In this document: positions 54,967 to 64,000 of the stretch, piece by piece
Position numbering within the stretch: the first letter of the stretch is position 1
Layout: every line of letters begins with the position of its first letter
Origin: Chondrus crispus
Lineage: Eukaryota; Rhodophyta; Florideophyceae; Gigartinales; Gigartinaceae
DNA: 64,000 nucleotides
Assembly: GCF_000350225.1 (NCBI RefSeq)
Contig: NW_005178973.1
Span: forward strand, 122,427-186,426
Direction: 5' to 3'
The notes under the pieces: model-generated
Databases searched by the model: none
What the model was told of the DNA's origin: nothing
What the model saw: only the letters and a program-made list of their open reading frames with translations
Program-made: the position numbers and the translations under genes

Positions 54967-57900
54967 AGCTGCGAGCCTCCTCCGCATATACGCGCAAACC
55001 CGAACCCTTGCTACTGGAAGATGATCATGTTGACTCAGAAGAGGATGCCGAAGTTTCGTTGCTCAAGAAAAGAAATTACAAGGTGTCAATCTCGCTGGGT
55101 TGCCGATCAACAGAGTTAACGACAGCCAAAGGGGTATTGGATACAGGCGCCGGTCCGAATTTGGTTCATGTAAAAATGCTTCCTCGAAACTGGGAACACT
55201 TAGCAAAGCCTCATCGGACTAGCCGTCGAATCGTGGATGCGTCGAACAACACTATTATGCCCCTTGGAGTGATACTGCTTTACCTTTGTGTAGGAAACCT
55301 ATTGACTAGGTCGAACTTCCTCGTGGTGTCAAACATGTTTGCTGAGGTCATTCTGGGAACTTCATTTATTGATCTCTACGTTACCGCTATCGTCCCGGGC
55401 ACATGTCGAGTCTTATTGAAAGACGCTCCCTCAGTTGCAGTATTATCCATTGACATGCCTCATGGGAATGCAAAGGGATTCAGCCGGAAGACGGTTTCGA
55501 ACAAGATTCGTGTAGCCCAACAAACGGTGATCGAGCCCGGGTCGAGAAAGTTCTTACCCGTACAAAGGAACTCTTCGGGACTCTGCTTTCTTCAGAATTC
55601 CCCTCGGACACTCATTAAGAGCTTCGCATTGATGGTGAATGGAGTGAGAGATGTGCTCTCAAACGAGCCTTTCCCAGTCGTAGTAAACAACTTTGGAACG
55701 AAGAAAGTCAGACTGAAAAAGGGCCAAGATATTGAGATAGCCCTTCCTAGTCCGGCGGCAATACTCAGTGTCAGTCAGGTCCTGAATGAACCGCAGCCGG
55801 TTGAAGACCCGTCAGAGGAACCAAAGGTGGGCTGGCGAGAGCGCATTCACATCGGTAACCAGGAACCGCATGTGCGAAACCAGATAGTGGACCTCCTCGA
55901 ACATTTCCAAGAAATGTGGGACGGAACGCTGGGTACCATCGAGGCTACGAAACATCGTATTGAACTGATCGCAGGTACGAATCCGATTTATCAGCAACCC
56001 TATAGGGCGGGACCCAGAGCAAGGGAAGCTGAAAAATTAGAAGTAGAACGCATGTTGCGAGAAGGTGTGATCGAACCTTCGAACGCTGAGTGGGCCAGTC
56101 CGGTAGTATTGGTACCGAAATCCGACAAATCTTTAGGTTTTTGCGTTGACTACCGAAGATTGAACGCAATAACGAAACGGGATTCATATCTGATACCAAG
56201 AATGGATGAGTGTATTGACTCCCTCGGAGATGCCGAAGTTTTCACAACCTTAGACTGTAACAGTGGATACTGGCAAGTAGAGGTTGACGAACAAGATCGA
56301 GACAAGACGGCCTTTACCTGTTATGATGGACTATTTCGCTTTTTTGCGTATGCCATTCGGATTGAAGAATGCACCACAGACTTTTCAGAGGGCTGTTGAT
56401 ATTATCCTTTCGCGCTGTAAGTGGCAATTCGCTCTGGTATATCTTGACTATGTCATTATATACTCGCGGAATATTGCAGATCACTTCCATCACTTAAATA
56501 CCGTATTAACGTTATTGAAAGCCGCTACAGCCTCATTGAAGTTGAGTAAGTGCAAGTTCTTTGAGTCCTCAGTAGACTATCTCGGTCATGTGATCCGGCC
56601 AGGGAAACTCGAAGTAGCCACCAAGAATGTAGAAGCCCTAGAAAAGGCGTTGCCCCGGACAAGTCAGACAGAGTTGCGTTCCTTCTTAGGTGTTTGTAAC
56701 GTTTACGGACGCTTTGTCTCGAAGTACGCTCAGATCGCGTCTCCCCTAACAAGGAAACTTATGAAAGATCAACCAGCTGTATTCGAGCATTTATCAGATG
56801 ACGAGTAAGCTGCGTTTCAAAAACTCAAGAGGAAACTGCTGGAGCCACCAGTTCTGGCCTTACCTCGAAGGGTGGACGATTTTTCGTGGATACGGATTCG
56901 TCCGATGTACAAGTCGGTAGCTGCCTCCTTCAAGTGCAACCCAGTGGCGAAAAGAACCCTGTAGGCTATTGAAGCCGAGCCCTGACAAAGGCAAAACGTA
57001 TTATACGACAACCAAAAAGGAATGTCTTGCCGTCGTGTGGAGTTTACTCACTTTGAGACCGTACCTTGAAGGAAACGTATTGACGATAAGAACGGATCAC
57101 CAACCGCTACAGTGGTTGTTAAACCTAACCGATTCATCAGGACGGCTAGCCCGATGGAGACTACGTCTTTCTGAATTCGAGTACAAAGTAACGTACAATC
57201 TAGGACGGAAGCATAACCTTGCTGATGCCATGTCAAGGTTACCCACTAAGGGATTGGATGAGACCTTCCTCGATGATGAGATTCCATGTTTTACCCTCTG
57301 GTATGAGAAGGAAATACCCCAAGTGGTAACTCCATACCCGGTTACCTTTTGGCCCCGGAAGATCCGGAGGCAACAGCCATTACTGCTGAAGAGATTGTAC
57401 GCGAACAAGCGGAAGACCCTTATTGTAAGGAACTGGCCAAGCTCGTCGGTACCCCCGGCTCTCATTTTGAAGTAGACTCTGGGGGCTTCCTCGTTCGACG
57501 AGCCACCCTAGATGGGCTACTACAGATCGTGGTCCCGAGAACGCTCCGTGAGAGGGTACTGTATCTCGCTCATTTTCCGCATTTTCCGCGTTTGCAAGGA
57601 CACCCTGGTGGGACAAGAATGTTCTACACCCTTCGACGGGAATTCTATTGGCCACATATGGCTAGTGACGTCTACCACGTTGTCTCGAAATGTGCCAGTT
57701 GTGTCGCCAATCGAGGAACTACTCAGAAGCATCAGAATTACCATCGCCTGTTTCCGGCCGCCGGTCCCCTCGAATTTATCGCTATTGACCTTCTCGGACC
57801 ACTTACGAAAACCACGCACGGTACCAAGCACGATTTGGTAATTACGGACCGATTCACAAAACTCACAAGAGCAATCCCTTTGAGGAATACAACGGCTGCG

Positions 57901-58990
57901 ACCGTAGCGGCTGCCTTCTTGGAATATTGGGTTTACCCATATTGGATTCCACTCTATCTGCTTTCTGATAACGGTCCACAGTTCGTGTCGAAATTTTACG
58001 GTTCTGTTAGCCAGATGTTGGGAATGAAGCAACTGTTTACGACAGCATACCATCCCCAGACAAATGGCGAAGTAGAACGCTTCAATAAGACACTCGTTCA
58101 GAGACTACGTCATTACGTTGCTGAGCATCAGCAGAACTGGGATGACTATGTCCAGCTCGTTACCTACGCCTACAACACACAGGTACACCGTTCAACGGGA
58201 ACGACTCCCTTCGATTTAGCACTCTCGCGACATCCTCCGAACATACCTTTACAGGCCCTCCCGTCTCGAACGTTCACCCACGTATCCGATGAAGCCTTGT
58301 CGCCGGCTGCCTTTAAAAGGTTTACGTTAAATCGGTTGCGAGAAGCCGTAAAAAGGTCAGTTCACAAACTCACAGTTGCCCAGAAACAAGCCAAAGCAGA
58401 CTTCGATCGACCCGTTCGCAACCCCCTGAAGGTGACAGAGGGTGACTGGGTCTTCCATGATAGGCCCGCTTTAAGAAACGTTACCACAAGGATCCTGACA
58501 AGGAAGCGTCCGATGAAAACCTCTCAAGGAAACTTCAACAGAAGACGACGGGACCATACCTGGTAACAAAAGTACATCCGAATCATACGGTCACAATTGC
58601 CGAGCACGGTATTCTCAATACGGTGAGTCAAGATCGCATTTCCGTTGATCCGTCACGTCGTCCACGCTCCCCGGACACTCCGGAAATTCCTCAACAGGTC
58701 ACCCAACCGGGAAAACCTCACGTAGAACCACCTCAGCAGACAGGTATTCAACAAGACCCAACGCCTCAAGAGGAAACGGAGACACCGAATGAAAAGGCCG
58801 TACCGCAAGAATCGGGACAAGGTTCTTCTTTTTTGCCGTTGACCATTTGGTTTCTCATAAGCGCATCCCACAGGTTACCAGTACCTGGTCCGATGGTACG
58901 GTTATACGTCGAAAGACGATACCATGGAACGGGCCCACCATATCCCGGAACACTTCATAACCGGATATCGGAAACGTTTAAACCGTAAAC
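54963..58990 (+). pseudogene. gypsy pol (protease, RT, RNase H, integrase, chromodomain), broken
   Basis: The ATG at 54963 overlaps the gag stop (ATGA). Protease has VLDTGAGPNLV. RT has FCVDYRRLNAITKRDSYLIP and TTLDCNSGYWQVEVD, then a frameshift near 56340 and LRMPFGLKNAPQTFQRAV. Its active site reads YLDYVIIYS where YLDDVIIYS is usual, so the second Asp is Tyr. After a TAA (56806) and frame changes, RNase H has TTTKKECLAVVW and RTDHQPLQWLL. Integrase (57349-58566) shows the H2C2 residues, AIDLLGP, SDNGPQF and NGEVERFNK. After a further frame change, a chromodomain ends near 58990 (YLVRWYGYTSKDDTMERAHH). Confidence 0.92.
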
Positions 58991-59218
58991 TACCATCTTA
59001 AGAAGGGGGAGAGAGCCTGTCTCTTTGCGCCAGTTCGCGTTTGCGTTACTGTATTGTCAGAATATTCTAGCCCTTGGTGCTCACGGCCTAACCGTTAGCC
59101 CAACAGAAGTACAAAGGAAGATTAACCCAAGGTGAGAACCAACGCGGAATTGACTTTACGAAAGAAAGGAAGAAACCTCTAGGTGGAAACGAGTATAGAA
59201 ACGTCTTAACTAGACTAC

Positions 59219-60462
59219 TCACGACGAGTACGCTTTCCTGAAGTTGAATACTGCCCGAAGCCTAGTGGCGGTATTGAGGAGGGAACCCCATTCATTACCT
59301 TCCGCAGGGGCTGCCGTCGGAACGCTCTCAACGAGTTGGGGCTCGGTCTCCGGAACATTCGGATCTCCCGCTGGTGTCTTCTCAGGTCCCGAAACTCGTT
59401 CGTGAACCTTCAAGGTTTCGTTATCAAAAACGACCCATTCCTCTCCAGGTAGCCAACGACGTCCTTGAACCACCTTCAGGAGGTCTTCTAGGTCGTCTCC
59501 GCAAAAAGCTGTTCCTTGAACCCCGAAACGCGTTCCGAGAATACGAATCGCATCTATAAGCGTAGCCGATAATCGGAACAACCGACCCCGCGGAAGATCG
59601 TTGCGAGGCAGATACCCCGACTCCTCATAAGGAATGGAGGGCCACATCCCGTAATGAGCTGCCTGTAGAAAGGCGCACGCTGCGTTCAAAACGAACTCGG
59701 AACGTCCGATAGCGCAGACGATACGATACCAAGGGTGTTTCGCGTTGAGGGCGATGGAGCCGTGGTAAGCAAAGACTCCCGGAGTGGTAACTGGCAACCA
59801 GCGAGGGACCTCAATGTCCGACCACCAATGAGCTGTCTAGGGTACAGTGCATACCGTCTCCTTTTGGGGACCTTCCAAAACTCTACGGAGTGAAACTGTC
59901 CGAGGAAACGGTCATTCCGGTGCCGAATACGGTTTTCCACGAGGACGTCTTGGACGAAGCGCTGAGTCGTCCACCAAGCTGACATGAAGGGCGACTCCAG
60001 GGCAACTAACTCTTCAGAGATACTCGTATTGGGAACCGAAACGGAAGAACGGAGAATATCGTGAACACGTTTGACGTAGGGCAGTTCTTGCACCACACGA
60101 CAAAACTCCAAGTCACTGGAAACCTCGGAAGGGACGCGGAGAACGAGTGGGCAATGCCGACTACCGGCCGCCCAGGACGCCGCCGCATCTGGACCAATGA
60201 ACCGGGTCGCATCGAAGCGTTTCTCAGCCAACTTTTGATAGTCCTCAATAGAGATGCTGTCGACCGTCTCCGCCATGAAGGCCGGCGGTCGCGGTACATC
60301 AACCATCGGGGCTGGAGTTCCATCCGTTGATGAGGCAACCGCCGGAGATTCCGGTTCCTTGGAGAGGCGAAAGGCGATACCGAGTTCGGGAGACGACGAA
60401 ACGTCGGCGGACGGGCGACGGGGTTGAAAGACCGATGACGGTTTCGACTCATCCGACGCCAT
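59219..60462 (-). pseudogene. antisense ORF inside the gypsy element, one frameshift
   Basis: From the ATG at 60462 (MASDESKPSSVFQPRRPS) the frame runs to a shift near 59830, then continues in a second frame from WSDIEVPRWLPVTTPGVFAY to the stop at 59219, about 414 codons in all. The first 100 residues are Ser/Pro-rich. The rest looks globular, with alternating helices and aromatic stretches (SPFMSAWWTTQRFVQDVLV, FVLNAACAFLQAAHYGMWPS), and it ends with an acidic Pro/Glu stretch. It lies between the chromodomain and the polypurine tract, on the opposite strand to gag-pol. Plant Tat-lineage gypsy elements are known to carry extra ORFs here, some antisense. I recognise no domain. Confidence 0.65.
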
Positions 60463-60957
60463 AGGGAAGGGAAGCTGCTGAGCACAAACTGTGGAATGCC
60501 GACACCTTACCAGGGGGACGAACGTTGATGCAAACTCACTTCGAGAGACGGGTTTGTACCGACGCAGCACAAGAGGGCTTCGAGCAGCCCCAACCGTACC
60601 AAATCGGGAACCGAGACCTCGTTCAAAAATACCAGCAATGCAGTGTGGGGAACCTTTGGAAGGACAGGTGTGCAACGTGTGGATTAATGGCCCTCTTAGG
60701 GCAGCCCTGGAATCCGGCAATCTGATTGGACCACCTGGCAGCTTATGATTGGGTTACTCGGGGGAAGATATCCATTTACGAAGTATGGTTGGACCAAATG
60801 GCAGAATCTTATTGGTTCTCGTGGCTGTAAATGCCTGCTCACCCGCGGAAAGCAGTACAGAGGGATAGTGGCGTACAGTACGCCTGCTCACGGCCGTGGA
60901 CACGCGTGGCACATGCATACTCAATAATTATGCAGCACGAGGACGCACTGCAGTTTT

Positions 60958-60969
60958 AGAAGAGGGATC
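60958..60969 (+). promoter_or_regulatory. polypurine tract
   Basis: The run agaagagggatc directly precedes the 3' LTR start (60970), as needed for plus-strand priming. Confidence 0.75.
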
Positions 60970-61443
60970 TGTTGTATAGTGGGTTTTGTACACTTGGCAC
61001 TCTAGGAGTAACTCTTTGGCGAGCTGTGATTGGCAGTCGTTGGACTGGTTCCTGTTAACCAATTTAGCTGACAGGGCAGCTGGTCCCTGTAATAGTAATT
61101 AATATTAGATGATTAGTGTAAGTAATGTAAGGGGGCCTTGTAAAGTAGTAGAAGAGTGGGGGGGCTAGGTTTTTGATACCCATAAGAGGTATCTCCTACT
61201 CGGAGCCTCCAACTCGTAAAGGCAAGCACCTTCGGCCCTAACTTTAGGCTTCCAACTCGCCGACTCCGCCGCAGCCCCTATCATCCCTGCCCGGATAACC
61301 GTCCAGCCAGTGCGCCTACACATTACTAGTGTTTCCGTTTTCGGTTTGATTGAACACCCGTTTTCGGGTTCTTATCCCGCTCTACCACTGCTACCAGGAC
61401 CCTGCTCTACGGTTACGTTCAGACGTGAACTTGCTGTACGACA
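60970..61443 (+). repeat. 3' LTR of the complete gypsy element
   Basis: It starts TGTTGTATAGTGGG and ends CTTGCTGTACGACA, followed by the duplication CTGTG. It is 44 bp longer than the 5' LTR, mainly from an insertion around 61000-61045 (ttggcgagctgtgattgg). Confidence 0.92.
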
Positions 61444-61448
61444 CTGTG

Positions 61449-61751
61449 TACCAGCTACTGTACACAATTACTTAATTTTTGCCATTAACTACTACTTACT
61501 ACAGTAGTTAGCCACCGTACGGATTATACCCGTGTTCCCGTGGCCATGATCCCGGCCGACGGTTCTACCACGTGTCACCCGTGGTCACGCCCGCTGCTAC
61601 CGGCTGTCCCATGGTGGACCCTTGGGGTACTACTGTGCACAGCGGCGGGCGCGTGTACGCCCGCCTGCTAGAGTAACACCCCCTTCCTGCGCGGTTATCA
61701 TCTCCCCGGGGGGTCGTGGTACGGAATTGTACTAAACTTATTCCCGCTACA
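61449..61751 (+). mobile_element. possible LTR fragment (family B-like), right part
   Basis: This is the sequence beyond the gypsy element up to TTATTCCCGCTACA. It may be the continuation of 52093-52447. It is GC-rich, with paired motifs such as CCACGTGTCACCCGTGG, like parts of other LTRs here, but without a target duplication. Confidence 0.3.
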
Positions 61752-61756
61752 CAAAG

Positions 61757-62924
61757 ATGGCAGCTCTTACGAGTGAAGAAGCTGCAACGGCGCTCGTGTC
61801 ATTGTTTTCCGTTGCTATCGAGCGCCGCAAGGAGCTCGAACAGTACAGCGAAGGCTGCCAAGCTGATTATTATGAAGACACTTGCAGCGATTCCCCAGTT
61901 TTCGATGCATTCTACGATCAAGACGGTGCCCGTTCCACCTTCGAGATGACCAATTTGAGCCGCAAGAATTTATGGCCATATGAGCAGACTTTGAGGAATT
62001 CATAAAGTCCAACTTTAATGTTGGACGGGGCTGCAAGAGTGCACAAAATACCAAAGACGTACTCTTCATGTCGCTGGTCTTCCTTAAGCACGGTGGAAAC
62101 TGGGACTTCGTTGCCCGAATTTTTTAGACTTTCTGCATCGTCCTTCGAGAGGCTCATTATGAAGTTTCTGTATTTGATTTCTGAGGCGGTCTATGAGAAT
62201 TGTGTAGACTATCAAGCACGAAAGTGGACATTGGACCTGCTGAAATCGAAAAGCCGTTGTTTTCCAATTATCCTATGGCATGTTTTGCCACCGACGTGAC
62301 TTTTCAACCAAGCTTTAGGCCTTCTGGGAGCATTTAAGAGTGCAAAAAGACTTTTCCAGAAAGCACAAATTATGTGGCTACAAAGTTGAGGTGTCGGTGG
62401 TGCCATGTGGTTCTGCGCTGGGGGCTAGTCTGCATGAACCGGGGGCTGTCTTCGATCTGGTGCTATTCCAGCAGATGCAATCGTTCCATCGCAAGCAGCT
62501 GAGGAAGACCTCCGCAGAATTGGACATGTTGGATGAAGGTCCACTGACCGAGCGCTATCCTAACCATTTGGCTGTGCTGACAGACAAACGGTACCAGGGA
62601 GGAAAAGAGTTTTGTCGCGTTATTCACCCCACGCGCCAACCGAATCGAGGTCTTCTGACGCCTGTCGCGGCCGCAGAAAACCACCACATATCTAGCGACC
62701 GAATAACTGTTGAGATCTTTTTTGGTCGCCTCTGTGGGCCTTGGAACGTATTGTCCAGCAAATGGAAGTATGATGAGAAAACCTACGATGCAGTCTTTAA
62801 ACTGTACCTCGGCCTCACCAACTTCCACATTAGCCGCAAGCCACTGCCGGCTGCAGATGCAATCTTGTACCAGCAATTAGCTAATCGCTGGTACAAGATA
62901 GGAACCTCACAGATCGAACGTTGA
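61757..62924 (+). pseudogene. PIF/Harbinger-like (DDE_Tnp_4) transposase, frameshifted
   Basis: ATG 61757 (MAALTSEEAATALVSLFS) opens an N-terminal part. Readings in three frames then continue it: DFEEFIKSNFNVG, GNWDFVARIF, RLSASSFERLIMKF, and FATDVTFQP with the first catalytic Asp. From 62340 the frame is open: KHKLCGYKVEVSVVPCG, LTDKRYQGGKEF with the second Asp, and VEIFFGRLCGPWNVLSSKW with the Glu, then LTNFHI. These motifs and their order fit the DDE_Tnp_4 group that includes PIF/Harbinger. At least three frame changes make it inactive. A partner Myb-like ORF is not seen. Confidence 0.75.
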
Positions 62925-64000
62925 ATACGTATACAGAAGAATTACAGAGAAAAGCGGCAGTCCGCTGCCCGTAGAGGATTTAAGGCCGGTGTTGTTGCGA
63001 GCCAGCTCGGTCGGCAGCCCGGCGAAGACTGATGATTTGGGCAGTTTCGGTTTGTTTGCGCAATTACATGGTCTTCGCGGTCATCACTGCCTTTCTTGCA
63101 TACGTACAATTAAATGTGTATTTCTTTGTAAAATTTGGTATGACGTTTGCAATGCGCAAAAACCGCTCCTTTGTCAACTTACCACGGCCTTTACAAGAGA
63201 ACTGAGGTATTGTAGTGAAGACCTACTAGGTGCTACTGGTTGAAGAGTTATATGGAGCATTGTGCTCATATTTTGGCGCCTTGAAGGTACTGCAATATGG
63301 AATTTCGCGTGTTTATGACAGTTTGGCGCGGTTGCACGGGTCTAGCTTGAGAAGTGCATTTTTGGAGGCCATTTGGGCTTCACATGCGTTTCCACCTCTT
63401 TGCCGTGCGTGGTACCGTTACCACGCAAGGCAAAGAGGTGGAACGGTACCCAAGGGTACTGTACAACACGCGATGCTTCAAAAGGGGCTTGGGAGGTGTT
63501 GTTTATGTGTGCTCCGATGGGTGCATTTATTGAAGTTTCGCGTCCTGTACTGTAGACAGGCTACAGGCTCTGAAAGATTGTCGTGAATCGAGGCGGTGAC
63601 GGAAGCTCGGGCAAGATTGGTGAACATCCAGTGTTGACGTTTGTGCGCACGAGGTCGTGTCCAGTGCAGCACGGCACAGAACAGGAGCGGCTCCCCAAAG
63701 CGGAAACGCGTGGTCAACATCAGGTGTTGACGTTTGTGCGCACGAGAATGCGTCCAGTGCAGCACGGTACGGTACAGAACAGGATCGGCTCCGCAAACCG
63801 GTGACGCCATAGCATCGGCTGCGTGCGCGGGGGGTTGGCGCATGCAGCTGCAGCGAACGGCTGTGGCCGATGTGCATCTTTCTGTAAGGGGCTGCGGGTG
63901 ATGGGGGACGGGTGATGGCGGCTGGCGGCGGGGCAGTTGGGGAGGGGGGAGGGGGTCAGTCTCTCTGCGATACTGGTTGCCAACGAGCTGAAAGGTATAC
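62925..64000. other. no gene; short repeats
   Basis: An inverted repeat lies at 63392-63441 (CCACCTCTTTGCC and GGCAAAGAGGTGG). Two tandem copies of a unit of about 94 bp lie at 63622-63809 (TGTTGACGTTTGTGCGCACG). Open frames over this part show no domain. The final 80 bp are G-rich. Confidence 0.4.
63622..63809. repeat. two-copy tandem repeat, about 94 bp unit
   Basis: Both copies contain TGTTGACGTTTGTGCGCACG, GTCCAGTGCAGCACGG and ACAGAACAGGA in the same order, with small length changes. Confidence 0.85.

Larger units (their letters stand above)
52448..61443 (+). mobile_element. structurally complete 9.0-kb Ty3/gypsy chromovirus
   Basis: CTGTG flanks the element at 52443-52447 and 61444-61448. 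It has two LTRs (430 and 474 bp), a primer-binding site, gag, pol with protease, RT, RNase H and integrase, a chromodomain, an antisense ORF and a polypurine tract, in that order. The two LTRs differ by substitutions and by an extra 5' block in the 3' LTR (about 61000-61045), so insertion was not recent. Gag and pol carry stops, frameshifts and a changed RT active site, so this copy cannot move by itself. Confidence 0.93.

Noticed and set aside
63478-63877. minus-strand frames over the terminal tandem repeat
   Set aside because: The repeated peptide simply mirrors the 94-bp DNA repeat; no known domain.
1-64000. CRISPR array, tRNA, rRNA or bacterial operon
   Set aside because: The only short repeats are two- to five-copy minisatellites without regular spacers, I saw no cloverleaf or rRNA core motifs, and all recognisable genes are eukaryotic transposon or nuclear types.

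Overview
The window looks like a repeat-rich nuclear region of a eukaryote. I see no ribosome-binding sites, operons or tRNA/rRNA genes. I see chromodomain Ty3/gypsy and Ty1/copia retrotransposons, Tc1, pogo/Tigger, Mutator-like and Harbinger-like DNA transposons, a bZIP fragment and a J-domain gene. The few readable genes are intronless or nearly so, and a red alga (Chondrus-like) would fit; that identity is inference, not something the sequence proves. Several of the longest open frames begin at non-ATG codons, so I give the first plausible ATG where I can.

Layout. 1-14.8 kb: Ty3/gypsy debris. It holds a chromodomain tail (1-539), an integrase-chromodomain remnant (6.9-8.3 kb), an 800-codon decayed antisense frame (11.6-13.9 kb), a polypurine tract and an LTR (14181-14772). 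Two solo LTRs of a second family have perfect 5-bp target duplications (GGATG, GCAGA). 14.8-17.9 kb: a truncated minus-strand gag, one more LTR of the second family and another LTR carrying a minisatellite. 17.9-20.3 kb: a Tc1 transposase gene split by a 2.1-kb long-inverted-repeat element, flanked by copies of CGTCCGCA. 22-27.3 kb: two pogo-like transposase genes, the second inside an element with intact ends and TA duplications. 27.3-30.6 kb: mostly unannotatable, with one large palindrome.

30.6-35.1 kb is the best candidate for ordinary host genes: two divergently transcribed paralogues of about 520-540 codons encoding a membrane protein family I do not recognise. One is open throughout; the other has a single internal TAG.

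35.3-41.6 kb is a nest. A Tigger-like element with TA duplications contains a 5.3-kb Mutator-like element flanked by perfect 9-bp duplications (CTAAATGTA). That element carries a J-domain gene joined to the transposase gene by an ATGA overlap, plus a decayed GC-rich bZIP gene. 41.9-46.4 kb: a Tc1 N-terminus, a chimeric LTR, a second gypsy LTR with a gag start, and a gypsy chromodomain tail. 46.5-51.8 kb: a Ty1/copia element (duplication CCAGA) inside a 0.48-kb MITE. 52.4-61.4 kb: one structurally complete 9.0-kb Ty3/gypsy chromovirus (duplication CTGTG; LTRs, PBS, gag, pol, antisense ORF, PPT), coding-defective. 61.8-62.9 kb: a broken Harbinger-like transposase. The last kilobase holds short repeats only.

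The most unusual items are the J-domain gene coupled to a Mutator-like transposase, the antisense ORFs placed between pol and the 3' LTR in two Ty3/gypsy elements, and the divergent membrane-protein pair.
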